Below are positions 54,126 through 63,092 of a DNA stretch of 64,000 nucleotides, piece by piece. Both the position numbers and the translations under genes were made by a program. Source of the DNA: Stenotrophomonas sp046736075 (GTDB lineage: Bacteria > Pseudomonadota > Gammaproteobacteria > Xanthomonadales > Xanthomonadaceae); the NCBI RefSeq assembly GCF_046736075.1, contig NZ_CP177163.1:2542001-2606000 (forward strand). The letters run 5' to 3'. The notes beneath the pieces are model-generated. The model was not told the origin of the DNA, searched no databases, and saw only the letters and a program-made list of their open reading frames with translations. Position 1 is the first letter of the stretch. Each line of letters begins with the position of its first letter.

Positions 54126-54662
54126 ATGACGATTCGTGCTTACATCCCGTTGCTGCTCTCCGGCATGCTGCTGGGCGGCTGCGGGGGCAACACCCGACCC
54201 GTTCCTCCCGTAGCGCAGGTCGACGTGCCGCGCTTCATGGGCGACTGGTATGTCATCGCGCATATCCCCAGCCGGCCCGAGCGCGAGGCCTACGATGCAG
54301 TGGAGTCCTACGCGCTGCGCCCGGACGGCCGCATCCAGACCACCTTCCGCTACCGCAAGGGCAGCTTCGATGCGCCGCTGAAAACCATGCATCCGATCGG
54401 TACGGTCAAGGAGGGCACCGGCGGTGCGGTGTGGGGCATGCAGTTCATCTGGCCGATCCAGGCCGAGTACGTGATCGTGTACCTGGACGCGGATTACCAG
54501 CAGACGATTGTCGGCCGCAGCAAGCGCGACTACGTCTGGCTGATGTCGCGTACCCCGACCCTGTCCGACGCCGACTACCAGAAGGCGATGACCCGCATTG
54601 CCGCGCTCGGCTACGACCTGTCCCAGGTGCGGCGCGTGCCGCAGTCCGGCGCGACCGAATAA
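54126..54662 (+). CDS. Lipocalin lipoprotein (Blc-like)
   Basis: The 178-aa protein has a lipobox signal (LLLSGMLLGGCGG), then the lipocalin start VPRFMGDWYVIAHIPSRPER near residue 34 and a Y-x-R-x-T/W-type end (GRSKRDYVWLMSRTPTLSDA near 130). Bacterial lipocalins bind lipids or haem at the outer membrane. It closes the lipid operon, 28 bp after the second methyltransferase. Lipocalins are common in stress-regulated clusters of this kind. Confidence 0.92.
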   Translation: MTIRAYIPLLLSGMLLGGCGGNTRPVPPVAQVDVPRFMGDWYVIAHIPSRPEREAYDAVESYALRPDGRIQTTFRYRKGSFDAPLKTMHPIGTVKEGTGGAVWGMQFIWPIQAEYVIVYLDADYQQTIVGRSKRDYVWLMSRTPTLSDADYQKAMTRIAALGYDLSQVRRVPQSGATE

Positions 54663-54680
54663 GCCGATCCGTGGCCGGTT

Positions 54681-54697
54681 TCTCAGGCCCTGAGAAG
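54681..54697. terminator. Palindromic hairpin after the lipocalin gene
   Basis: TTCTCAGG-C-CCTGAGAA is a perfect 8-bp inverted repeat 18 bp past the lipocalin stop. No T run follows. It may end the lipid operon, or be a protein-binding site ahead of the patatin gene. Confidence 0.4.
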
Positions 54698-54807
54698 CCC
54701 GCAGGCGATACTGTCGTTATCGACCTCCTGATGCGGCGGCCCCATCCGGGCCATGCACGGGGAGGGTGCGCGGATCGGCTGCGCACCGGCGGACAGAGGG
54801 TGGCAGC

Positions 54808-56703
54808 GTGGCGGACAGGTATTGCGATCTGGTCATGAAGGGCGGCATCACCAGCGGCATCGTGTATCCCAACGCGGTGCTGTCGCTCGCGCGCCAGTAC
54901 CGCTTCAAGAACATCGGCGGCACCTCGGCGGGCGCCATCGCCGCGGCGGTGGCCGCAGCGGCCGCGCTCGGCGACCGCCGGCGCCATGCCGGCCATGTCG
55001 TGGAAGACCAGGTCGGCTTTCCGGGCCTGGCCACGGTATCGGCTGAGCTGTCGCGGCGCGGCTTCATCTACAGCCTGTTCCAGCCCGCGCATGGCGCACG
55101 CACCGCCTACCGGCTGCTGGTGATGCTCACCGGCAAGTCCAGCCTGCCGCGCAAGATCGCCTGCCTGCTCGCGGCGGTGTTCGCGATCGCGCCGCTGGAA
55201 CTGCTGGCCACGCTGGTGGGGTTGCTTGGCATCGGCTGGCTGGCCGGCGGTGCGGACGGTGTCTGGGCCACGCTGCTGCCCTCGCTGCTGTGCGCCTACG
55301 GTGCCGGCGTGCTGGCCTCCGCCCTGCGCGTGGCGCGGGTGGCGCGGCGCAACCTGCTGGGCCTGTGCAGCGGCGCCACCCAGGCCGACGCATCAACCCC
55401 TGCCCTGACCGACTGGCTGCACGCCCGCCTGCAGGCGCTGGCCGGCCTGCCGGCCGACCGGCCACTGACCTTCGGCGACCTGCACCAGGCGCCGCGCTAT
55501 GCCGGCGAGCCGGCCGGGGCGCACGCGATCAGCCTGCAGATGATCACCACCTGCGTCTCGCATACCGAGCCGCGCACGTTGCCGTTCAGCGCCGCGCACT
55601 TCTGGTTCGTGCGCGAGGAGTTCCTGCAGCTGTTCCCGGCCAGTGTCGTGGACTGGCTGGTGGCGCAGGCCGGGGTGCCGCAGCGCGTGGACGGGCGCGA
55701 CTACTACCGGCTGGTCGATGGCGAGCAGTTGCCGGTGCTGGTGGCCACCCGGATGAGCCTGAGCTTCCCGCTGCTGATCAGTGCGGTGCCGCTGCACGAG
55801 CCGGCGCGTCGTGAGCGCCGCTGCGAGCCGGCAGCGGCGGCCGCGCCCGGGCGCGACAGCAGCAACGTGGCCGACAGCATGGAAGGGCTGACCAGCGGCG
55901 GGCAGAACTGTGGCCCGGTCATCACCGCGTTCCGGGTCTGCTGGTTCTCCGACGGCGGGATCAGCAGCAACTTCCCGATCCATCTGTTCGATGCCGCACT
56001 GCCGCGCTGGCCCACCTTCGGCATCAATCTGGTGTATCCGCGCCACGCCGATGCGGTGCTCCTGTCCGGTGCCGAAGGGCAGGGCGAACAGGCGCAGATC
56101 GAGCGCGCCGTGTTCCTGCCCACCGAGAACCGCCAGGGTTGGCAGCGCAGCTACCAGTCCATCGCCACGCCGCTCGCCGCGGCGGAGATGTCCGGGTTCC
56201 TGTTCTCCATCATCTCGACCATGCAGAACTGGCGCGATGTGCTGCAGGCGCGTGCGCCGGGCTATCGCGATCGCATCGTGCATGTCTCGCTGCACGGCGA
56301 CGAGGGCGGCATGAATCTGGACATGCCGCAGGACGTGCTCAGCCGCATCGCCGCCAAGGGCAGCGTGGCCGGTGAGCGTTTCTGCGATTTCTCCTTCGCC
56401 AACCACTACTGGATCCGCTGGCGCAACCTGGCGTCGGCCTACCAGCGCTACACCCTGGAAATCGCACGCACCGACGATCCCGCACAGCGCGTGGCTGCCT
56501 GGCGCGACGCGTACGAAAGCGTGGCCAGCGGCGACCCGTCGCCGCCGTCGTACCGGCTGGGTTCGGAAGACAAGCGACGCGAATCGCAGCAGCTGTGGCA
56601 GCAGATGGTCGAGCAGGGCCAGCGCTGGGAAGACCTGGGCCCGGACCTCACCGAGGGCGCCCCCCGGCCGCTGCCGCAGATGAAGGTCACCCCGATCTAT
56701 TGA
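54808..56703 (+). CDS. Patatin-like phospholipase with membrane segments
   Basis: The 631-aa protein begins with the patatin fold: DLVMKGGITSGIVYPNAVLS at residues 6-25 and the nucleophile elbow IGGTSAGAIAAAVAAAAALG near 36. The dyad Asp lies in CWFSDGGISSNFPIHLFDAA near 378. Two hydrophobic stretches lie near 112-170, where long patatins of this type can have a membrane insertion. It should hydrolyse acyl lipids at a membrane. The GTG at 54808 is chosen because it starts the conserved MKGG region properly and has GAGGG upstream; an ATG at 54766 is possible. It lies 145 bp after the lipid operon. Confidence 0.85.
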   Translation: MADRYCDLVMKGGITSGIVYPNAVLSLARQYRFKNIGGTSAGAIAAAVAAAAALGDRRRHAGHVVEDQVGFPGLATVSAELSRRGFIYSLFQPAHGARTAYRLLVMLTGKSSLPRKIACLLAAVFAIAPLELLATLVGLLGIGWLAGGADGVWATLLPSLLCAYGAGVLASALRVARVARRNLLGLCSGATQADASTPALTDWLHARLQALAGLPADRPLTFGDLHQAPRYAGEPAGAHAISLQMITTCVSHTEPRTLPFSAAHFWFVREEFLQLFPASVVDWLVAQAGVPQRVDGRDYYRLVDGEQLPVLVATRMSLSFPLLISAVPLHEPARRERRCEPAAAAAPGRDSSNVADSMEGLTSGGQNCGPVITAFRVCWFSDGGISSNFPIHLFDAALPRWPTFGINLVYPRHADAVLLSGAEGQGEQAQIERAVFLPTENRQGWQRSYQSIATPLAAAEMSGFLFSIISTMQNWRDVLQARAPGYRDRIVHVSLHGDEGGMNLDMPQDVLSRIAAKGSVAGERFCDFSFANHYWIRWRNLASAYQRYTLEIARTDDPAQRVAAWRDAYESVASGDPSPPSYRLGSEDKRRESQQLWQQMVEQGQRWEDLGPDLTEGAPRPLPQMKVTPIY

Positions 56704-56732
56704 CCCAGCAGGAACCGGCACCACGCGCTCAC

Positions 56733-56940
56733 GTAGTGCCGGCCGCCGGCCGGCTCCCAGCCATGCCAAGGGCCAAGCGTAGTGCCGGCCGCTGGCCGGC
56801 TCCCCGCCATGCCAAGGGCCAAGCGTAGTGCCGGCCGCCGGCCGGCTCCCCGCAATGCCAAGGGCCAAGCGTAGTGCCGGCCGCTGGCCGGCTCCCCGCC
56901 ATGCCAAGAATCAACCGCAGCCGGCCAGCGGCCGGCACCA
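56733..56940. repeat. Tandem array of four 46-bp REP units plus one inverted copy
   Basis: GTAGTGCCGGCCGCYGGCCG palindromes start at 56733, 56779, 56825 and 56871, exactly 46 bp apart. The spacer (CCATGCCAAGGGCCAAGC-like) is repeated too. A fifth copy at about 56920-56938 is in reverse orientation, closing the array. It separates the convergent patatin and XRE regulator genes and could act as a bidirectional terminator. Confidence 0.92.
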
Positions 56941-56954
56941 CCGGTGGCTCAGGC

Positions 56955-58349
56955 TCAGCGCCCTGGCAACTGTGCGAACGCGCGCTGCATGCAGTCTTCG
57001 CGCGGGCAGACCCGGCAACCGGGGCCGATCGAGACCGAGTTGCCCGGGCTCTGGATGTCCAGCCCGCGCGAGTAGATCAACCGCTCGGCATGCTGCAGGT
57101 CGCAGCCCAGCGCAACGGCAAAGGTCTTGCGCGGCTGCCCGTGCCCGACCGGACCGCTGCTCACCTGGCGCGCCAGCCAGAAATGCCGCCGGCCGTCGGG
57201 CATGCGCGCGGTCTGGGTCAGCACGCGGCCGGGTTGATTGAAGGCCTCGTAGACGATCCACAGCGGGCACGAGCCGCCCACCTGCGAGAAGTGGAAGTCG
57301 GTGGCCGAATGCCGCTTGGAGACGTTGCCGGCGCGGTCCACGCGGATGAAGAAGAACGGCAGCCCCGGCGCGCTGCGACGGGCCAGCGTGCTCAGGCGGT
57401 GGCAGACCGCTTCGAAGCCCACGCCGAAGCGGTGCGCCAGCGCGTCGATGTCGTAGGCGCTGTGTTCGGCCGCGCGCAGGAATTGCGCATACGGCATCAC
57501 CAGCGCACCGGCGAAGTAGTTGGACATGCCGATCCGCGCCTGCGCGATCTGCTCGGCGTCGCGGAAGCCCGCGCGCGCGATCACCGCATCGATCTGTGCC
57601 GCGTACCCCAGCAGGGCCAGCTCGGCCGCCATCTGGAACGCCTGCTGGCCCGGTTCCAGGTAATCGGGCAGCCACAACGTGCGGCTGCCGCCGTCGTACA
57701 CGCGCTTCTCGCGCCCCGCCTGCAGCGGCGCCACTTCCACCAGCACCCCGTGCCGGTCGGCCAGCAGCTGGCGCAGGCGCGGCGCCACGTGGCCGGCGAC
57801 CAGCCCCCACTCGCCGAACAGCTGCTCGGCCAGATCGTCCAGCGCGGGGATGTGGTTGTGCATGCGGTTGAAGAAGTCCCGCACCTGGTCGCCGGCGGGC
57901 AGCGCCTGGCCGGCGTGCACGTCGCCGAGCTGGAACTCCAGCGCGGCGGCGTGCTCGCGCAGCACCAGGTGGCGCCGGTGCAGGTCGAGCAGGGCACGGC
58001 TGATCTGCGGCAGGTTGCCGGCCATCGCGCGCAGCTCGGTGCTGCTCACATCGTCCAGGCCGAGGTCGCGCAGGGTCTCGCCAAGGGCATCCTGCAGCGC
58101 GCCCGGCTCATCAACGTCGAACAGTTCGCTGACATCGCCCAGCACCGCGCGCAGCTTCTGCTGCACCGCCGGGGTCAACGGACGCTTGTTGCGCTCGATC
58201 TGGTTCAGGTAGCTGGCCGAGAGCCCCAGCGCCCGGGCCAGGTCGATCTGGCTGTAGCCGCGCTGCTCGCGCAGCTTCAGCAGGCGCAGGCCGATCTGGC
58301 GGTGGGGAGGCTGGCTATTCACAGGATTCACAAAAATCGTAGCGGGCAT
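56955..58349 (-). CDS. XRE-family regulator of the ScfR/PrpR/RamB type (short-chain fatty acid metabolism)
   Basis: The 464-aa protein has an XRE helix-turn-helix (LREQRGYSQIDLARALGLSA, then SYLNQIERNKRPLTP) at about residues 25-65. A DUF955-like (ImmA/IrrE) domain follows, and a C-terminal DUF2083 cysteine domain with CRVCPREDCMQRAF closes the protein. This architecture is shared by RamB and PrpR, which sense acyl-CoA-type signals. It is divergent from the valine catabolism operon, 85 bp away, and is its likely regulator. The start at 58349 is chosen by alignment; others are possible. Confidence 0.88.
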   Translation of the reverse strand: MPATIFVNPVNSQPPHRQIGLRLLKLREQRGYSQIDLARALGLSASYLNQIERNKRPLTPAVQQKLRAVLGDVSELFDVDEPGALQDALGETLRDLGLDDVSSTELRAMAGNLPQISRALLDLHRRHLVLREHAAALEFQLGDVHAGQALPAGDQVRDFFNRMHNHIPALDDLAEQLFGEWGLVAGHVAPRLRQLLADRHGVLVEVAPLQAGREKRVYDGGSRTLWLPDYLEPGQQAFQMAAELALLGYAAQIDAVIARAGFRDAEQIAQARIGMSNYFAGALVMPYAQFLRAAEHSAYDIDALAHRFGVGFEAVCHRLSTLARRSAPGLPFFFIRVDRAGNVSKRHSATDFHFSQVGGSCPLWIVYEAFNQPGRVLTQTARMPDGRRHFWLARQVSSGPVGHGQPRKTFAVALGCDLQHAERLIYSRGLDIQSPGNSVSIGPGCRVCPREDCMQRAFAQLPGR

Positions 58350-58434
58350 TGGCCAGATTAAGCGCATACAGCCCGGAAATCGAGGTTGGCTCTGTGAATA
58401 ATGCCAACAACTTATCGACCCCCCGGGATTGTCC

Positions 58435-59940
58435 ATGACTGTTGCAGCGCCCCGCATCCGTATGTTGATCGATGGCCAGTTCATCGAATCGGCCAGCTCG
58501 CACTGGCAGAACGTGGTCAATCCGGCCACCCAGGACGTCCTCGCCCAGGTCCCGTTCGCGACCCCCGGCGAAGTGGACGCCGCCGTCGCCTCGGCCAAGG
58601 AAGCCTTCAAGACCTGGCGCAAGACCCCGATCGGCACCCGTGCGCGCATCTTCCTGAAGTACCAGCAGCTGATCCGCGAGAACATGAGCGAGCTGGCCCA
58701 CATTCTGTCCGCCGAGCAGGGCAAGACCGTGCCGGACGCCGAAGGCGATGTGTTCCGCGGCCTGGAAGTGGTCGAGCACGCTGCAGCGATCGGCAACCTG
58801 CAGCTCGGCGAGCTGGCCAACAACGTCGCCAATGGCGTGGACACCTACACCCTGCTGCAGCCGCTCGGCGTCTGTGCCGGCATCACCCCGTTCAACTTCC
58901 CGGCGATGATTCCGCTGTGGATGTTCCCGATGGCGATCGCCACCGGCAACACCTTCATCCTGAAGCCGTCCGAGCAGGACCCGATGGTCACCATGCGCCT
59001 GGTCGAACTGGCGCTGGAAGCGGGCATTCCCAAGGGCGTGCTCAACGTCGTGCACGGCGGCGAAGACGTGGTCAACGCGATCTGCGACCACCCGGACATC
59101 AAGGCCGTCTCCTTCGTCGGTTCCACCCGCGTCGGCACCCACGTGTACAACCGCGCCTCGCTGGCCGGCAAGCGCGTGCAGTGCATGATGGGCGCCAAGA
59201 ACCACGCCGTGGTGCTGCCGGACGCCAACAAGGAACAGAGCCTCAACGCCATGGTCGGTGCCGCCTTTGGCGCGGCTGGCCAGCGCTGCATGGCCGCGTC
59301 CACCCTGGTGCTGGTCGGTGAGGCGCGCGAGTGGGTGCCGGACCTGGTGGCCAAGGCAAAGACGCTGAAGGTGAGCGCCGGCAGCGTGGCCGGCACCGAT
59401 GTCGGCCCGGTCATTTCCTGCGCCGCCCGCGAGCGCGTGGAAAGCCTGATCGCCTCCGGTGTGGAGCAGGGCGCCAAGCTCGTGCTGGATGGCCGCAACC
59501 CGCAGGTGGACGGCTTCGAAAAGGGCAACTTCGTCGGCCCGACCATCTTCGATGGCGTCACCCCGGGCATGCGCATCTACGACGAGGAAATCTTCGGGCC
59601 GGTGCTGGTGATCCTGGAAGCGGAGACGCTCGAAGACGCCATCGACCTGATCAACGCCAACCCGAACGGCAACGGCACCGCGCTGTTCACCCAGTCCGGT
59701 GCGGCCGCCCGCAGGTTCCAGGAAGACATCGACGTCGGCCAGGTGGGCATCAACGTGCCGATTCCGGTGCCGGTGCCGCTGTTCTCCTTCACCGGTTCGC
59801 GTGCCTCCAAGCTCGGCGACCTGGGCCCGTACGGCAAGCAGGTGGTCATGTTCTACACCCAGACCAAGACCATCACCTCGCGCTGGTTCGATGACGAGAC
59901 GCTCGGCCACGGCGTCAACACCACGATCAGCCTGAAATAA
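58435..59940 (+). CDS. mmsA: Methylmalonate-semialdehyde dehydrogenase (CoA-acylating)
   Basis: The 501-aa aldehyde dehydrogenase converts methylmalonate semialdehyde to propionyl-CoA in valine breakdown. Landmarks are LLQPLGVCAGITPFNFPAMI near residue 142, SFVGSTRVGTHVYNRASLAG near 226 and the catalytic Cys in GAAGQRCMAASTLVLVGE near 283, which has the C-M-A-A/S form of the CoA-dependent class. It heads the mms operon. The ATG at 58435 is used; a TTG at 58429 is less likely. Confidence 0.96.
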   Translation: MTVAAPRIRMLIDGQFIESASSHWQNVVNPATQDVLAQVPFATPGEVDAAVASAKEAFKTWRKTPIGTRARIFLKYQQLIRENMSELAHILSAEQGKTVPDAEGDVFRGLEVVEHAAAIGNLQLGELANNVANGVDTYTLLQPLGVCAGITPFNFPAMIPLWMFPMAIATGNTFILKPSEQDPMVTMRLVELALEAGIPKGVLNVVHGGEDVVNAICDHPDIKAVSFVGSTRVGTHVYNRASLAGKRVQCMMGAKNHAVVLPDANKEQSLNAMVGAAFGAAGQRCMAASTLVLVGEAREWVPDLVAKAKTLKVSAGSVAGTDVGPVISCAARERVESLIASGVEQGAKLVLDGRNPQVDGFEKGNFVGPTIFDGVTPGMRIYDEEIFGPVLVILEAETLEDAIDLINANPNGNGTALFTQSGAAARRFQEDIDVGQVGINVPIPVPVPLFSFTGSRASKLGDLGPYGKQVVMFYTQTKTITSRWFDDETLGHGVNTTISLK

Positions 59941-59959
59941 GAAACAACGGAGTTCGACC

Positions 59960-61126
59960 ATGAGCCACTCGATGACGACGGAACTCGACGAAGCGCAGCA
60001 GGCCTATAGAGAGGCTGCGCGCGACTTCGCCCAGGCCGAACTGGCGCCGCACGCCGCGCGATGGGATGCGGAGGGCATCTTTCCGCGCGAGGCGATCGCC
60101 AAGGCAGGGGAACTCGGGTTCTGTGGCCTGTACATGGACCCCGAGGTCGGCGGCAGCGGCTTGAGCCGTCTGGACGCCGCCGTCGTCATCGAGGAGCTCG
60201 CCAACGTGGATCCGTCCACCGCGGCCTACATCAGCATCCACAACATGGCCTCGTGGATGGTGTCGACGTGGGGTACCGACACGCTGCGCGCAGCCTGGGG
60301 CACCGATCTGTCCTCGGGCAGCAAGCTGGCGTCGTACTGCCTGACCGAGCCGGGTGCCGGGTCGGACGCGGCATCGCTGAAGACCAGTGCCGTGCGTGAA
60401 GGCGAGCACTACGTGCTGAATGGCGCCAAGGCCTTCATCTCCGGTGCCGGCGCGACCGAACTGCTGGTGGTGATGGCGCGTACCGGCGGTGCCGGTGCGG
60501 GCGGCATCAGCGCGATCGCGGTGCCGGCCGACCTGCCGGGCATCAGCTACGGCCGCAAGGAAGAGAAGATGGGCTGGAACAGCCAGCCCACCCGCGGCAT
60601 CACCTTCGAGAACGTCCGCGTGCCGGTCAGCCACCTTCTGGGAGAGGAAGGCGGCGGCTTCAAGCTGGCGATGAAGGGCCTGGACGGTGGCCGCATCAAC
60701 ATCGCCGCCTGTTCGCTGGGTGCCGCGCAGGGCGCGCTGGATGCCGCGCGCCGCTACATGGGCGAACGCCGCCAGTTCGGCAAGGCGCTGGCCGACTTCC
60801 AGGCGCTGCAGTTCAAGCTGGCCGACATGGCCACCCAGCTGGTGGCGGCACGACAGATGGTGCATACCGCCGCACGCAAGCTCGATGGCGGTGCCAGCGA
60901 TGCCAACGTGTGGTGTGCGATGGCCAAGCGCTTCGCCACCGATGCCGGCTTCAACGTCTGCAACGATGCCCTGCAGATCCACGGGGGCTACGGCTACATC
61001 CGCGAATACCCGATCGAACGGCTGCTGCGCGATTGCCGCGTGCACCAGATCCTGGAGGGCACCAACGAGATCATGCGTGTGATCGTCGCCCGCCACCTGC
61101 TCAACACCGAAGAGGAACTGCGATGA
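59960..61126 (+). CDS. Isobutyryl-CoA dehydrogenase-like acyl-CoA dehydrogenase
   Basis: The 388-aa protein has the acyl-CoA dehydrogenase fold: YISIHNMASWMVSTWGTDTL near residue 91, YCLTEPGAGSDAASLKTSAV near 126, ERRQFGKALADFQALQFKLA near 270 and the catalytic Glu in RVHQILEGTNEIMRVIVARH near 360, a position typical of isobutyryl/short-branched enzymes. It would oxidise isobutyryl-CoA to methacrylyl-CoA. It starts 19 bp after mmsA and overlaps the next gene by ATGA. Confidence 0.93.
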   Translation: MSHSMTTELDEAQQAYREAARDFAQAELAPHAARWDAEGIFPREAIAKAGELGFCGLYMDPEVGGSGLSRLDAAVVIEELANVDPSTAAYISIHNMASWMVSTWGTDTLRAAWGTDLSSGSKLASYCLTEPGAGSDAASLKTSAVREGEHYVLNGAKAFISGAGATELLVVMARTGGAGAGGISAIAVPADLPGISYGRKEEKMGWNSQPTRGITFENVRVPVSHLLGEEGGGFKLAMKGLDGGRINIAACSLGAAQGALDAARRYMGERRQFGKALADFQALQFKLADMATQLVAARQMVHTAARKLDGGASDANVWCAMAKRFATDAGFNVCNDALQIHGGYGYIREYPIERLLRDCRVHQILEGTNEIMRVIVARHLLNTEEELR

Positions 61127-61920
61127 TGGATTGGCGCACGCACGAACACACCGGCCTGAAGGTCGAGGCCGATGGCCACGTCGCGGTGGTGACGCTGGAC
61201 AACCCGCCGGCCCACACCTGGACCGTGCACAGTCTGTCCGCCCTGCGCGACCTGGTCGGTGCGCTGAATGCCGACAAGGACATCTACGCGCTGGTGATCA
61301 CCGGTGGCGGTGAAAAGTTCTTCTCCGCCGGTGCCGATCTCAAGCAGTTCGCGTCCGGTGACAAGGGCGCCGCCCGCGAAGCCGCCCGCCGCTTCGGTGA
61401 AGCTTTCGAAGCGCTGTCGGGCTTCCGCGGCGTGTCCATCGCCGCCATCAACGGCTATGCGATGGGCGGCGGCCTGGAATGTGCGCTGGCCTGCGACCTG
61501 CGCATCATCGAAGACCACGCCCAGGTAGCGTTGCCGGAGGCCACCGTTGGCCTGCTGCCGTGCGCCGGCGGCACCCAGAACCTGCCGCGTCTGGTCGGTG
61601 AAGGCTGGGCCAAGCGGATGATCCTGCTCGGCGAACGCATCGATGCCGACACCGCGGTGCGCATCGGTCTGGCCGAAGAGAAAGTCGCCAAGGGCGAAGC
61701 CCGCGCACTGGCCCTGGCATGGGCGCACAAGGCCGGCAAGCAGAGCCCCACCAGCATCGCCGCCTGCAAGACGCTGGTGCAGGCTACCCGCACCGGCACC
61801 CATGCCGCCGCGCTGGTGGCCGAGCGCGAAGCCTTCGTCGACCTGTTCGACAGCGCCGACCAGGTCGAGGGCGTCAACGCCTTCCTGGAGAAGCGCAGCG
61901 CGCAGTGGAAGAACGCATGA
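61123..61920 (+). CDS. Enoyl-CoA hydratase
   Basis: The 265-aa crotonase-family enzyme has VTGGGEKFFSAGADLKQFAS near residue 62 and NGYAMGGGLECALACDLRII near 110, which build the oxyanion hole, and the catalytic Glu pair in ALPEATVGLLPCAGGTQNLP near 136. In this operon it should hydrate methacrylyl-CoA to 3-hydroxyisobutyryl-CoA. The ATG at 61123 overlaps the preceding stop, with AAGAGGA at 61110. Confidence 0.93.
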   Translation: MMDWRTHEHTGLKVEADGHVAVVTLDNPPAHTWTVHSLSALRDLVGALNADKDIYALVITGGGEKFFSAGADLKQFASGDKGAAREAARRFGEAFEALSGFRGVSIAAINGYAMGGGLECALACDLRIIEDHAQVALPEATVGLLPCAGGTQNLPRLVGEGWAKRMILLGERIDADTAVRIGLAEEKVAKGEARALALAWAHKAGKQSPTSIAACKTLVQATRTGTHAAALVAEREAFVDLFDSADQVEGVNAFLEKRSAQWKNA

Positions 61921-63092
61921 GCACGGTCGTGGCCAGCGACGACGCACCGGTGCTGTTCGAGGAACGCACCGCCGCCAACGGCACGCGCATCGGCATCGCC
62001 ACACTCAACGCCGCCCGCACGCTCAACGGCTTTTCGCTGCCGATGGCACACCTGCTGGGCGAGCGCCTGCAGGCCTGGGCCGACGACGACGGCATCGCAC
62101 TGGTGGTGCTGCAGGGCGCGGGCGAGAAGGCCTTCTGCGCCGGCGGCGACCTGCACAGCCTGTACCGCAGCATGGCGGAGTACCGCCAGGCGGGCCGCAG
62201 CGACATCCGCGACAACGCGTATGCCGCTGAATTCTTCGACGTCGAGTACCGCGTTGACTACGCCATCCACACCTTCCCCAAGCCGATCCTGTGCTGGGGC
62301 CACGGCATCGTCATGGGCGGTGGCATCGGCCTGATGTCCGGCGCCAGCCATCGCGTGGTCAGCGAGCGCTCGAAACTGGCGTTCCCGGAAATCACCGTCG
62401 GCCTGTTCCCCGACGTGGGCGGCAGCTGGCTGCTGCCGCGCGTGCCGGGCAAGGGCGGTCTGTTCCTCGCCCTCACCGGCGCGCCGCTCAATGCCGGCGA
62501 TGCCATCTACGCTGGCCTGGCCGACATCCACGTGCCGGAAGCACAGCGCGAGGCGGTATTTGCCGCGCTGGCCGACGTGCACTGGAGCGAGGATGCCAAG
62601 CGCAACCACGAGCAGCTCGGCGCCCTGTTGCAGCAGCACGCCAGCGACGCGGCCACCGGCCCGCTGCTGCGCCATGCCGCCACCCTGGATGCGCTGTGCG
62701 CGGGTGACGACTTGGCCACCATCGTCGATGCGATCATCGCGCTGGAAACCGACGATCCCTGGCTGCAGACCGCCCAGGCCACGCTCGCCGCCGGTGCGCC
62801 CGGTTCGGCGCGGTTGGCCTTCGAGCTGCAGCGCCGCACTGCCGGTGCGTCGCTGGCCGATGTCTACCGTCTGGAGTACATCGCCGCGCTGCACAGCGCC
62901 GCCCACGGCGACTTCGCCGAAGGCATCCGCGCGCTGCTGATCGACAAGGACCGCAACCCGCATTGGCAGCCGGCCACACTGGCCGACGCCACGGCGGCGT
63001 GGGCCCATACCTTCTTCGTTTCGCCCTGGTCCGACGCCACGCATCCGCTGGCCGACCTCGGTGCCACCGTCCCTGAAAGGAGCCTCGCATGA
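61917..63092 (+). CDS. 3-Hydroxyisobutyryl-CoA hydrolase
   Basis: The 391-aa crotonase-fold hydrolase is longer than hydratases, as is usual for the HIBYL-CoA hydrolase group. AGEKAFCAGGDLHSLYRSMA near residue 67, GHGIVMGGGIGLMSGASHRV near 125 and AFPEITVGLFPDVGGSWLLP near 155 are diagnostic. It releases 3-hydroxyisobutyrate from CoA. It overlaps the hydratase by ATGA and mmsB by ATGA. Confidence 0.94.
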   Translation: MSTVVASDDAPVLFEERTAANGTRIGIATLNAARTLNGFSLPMAHLLGERLQAWADDDGIALVVLQGAGEKAFCAGGDLHSLYRSMAEYRQAGRSDIRDNAYAAEFFDVEYRVDYAIHTFPKPILCWGHGIVMGGGIGLMSGASHRVVSERSKLAFPEITVGLFPDVGGSWLLPRVPGKGGLFLALTGAPLNAGDAIYAGLADIHVPEAQREAVFAALADVHWSEDAKRNHEQLGALLQQHASDAATGPLLRHAATLDALCAGDDLATIVDAIIALETDDPWLQTAQATLAAGAPGSARLAFELQRRTAGASLADVYRLEYIAALHSAAHGDFAEGIRALLIDKDRNPHWQPATLADATAAWAHTFFVSPWSDATHPLADLGATVPERSLA

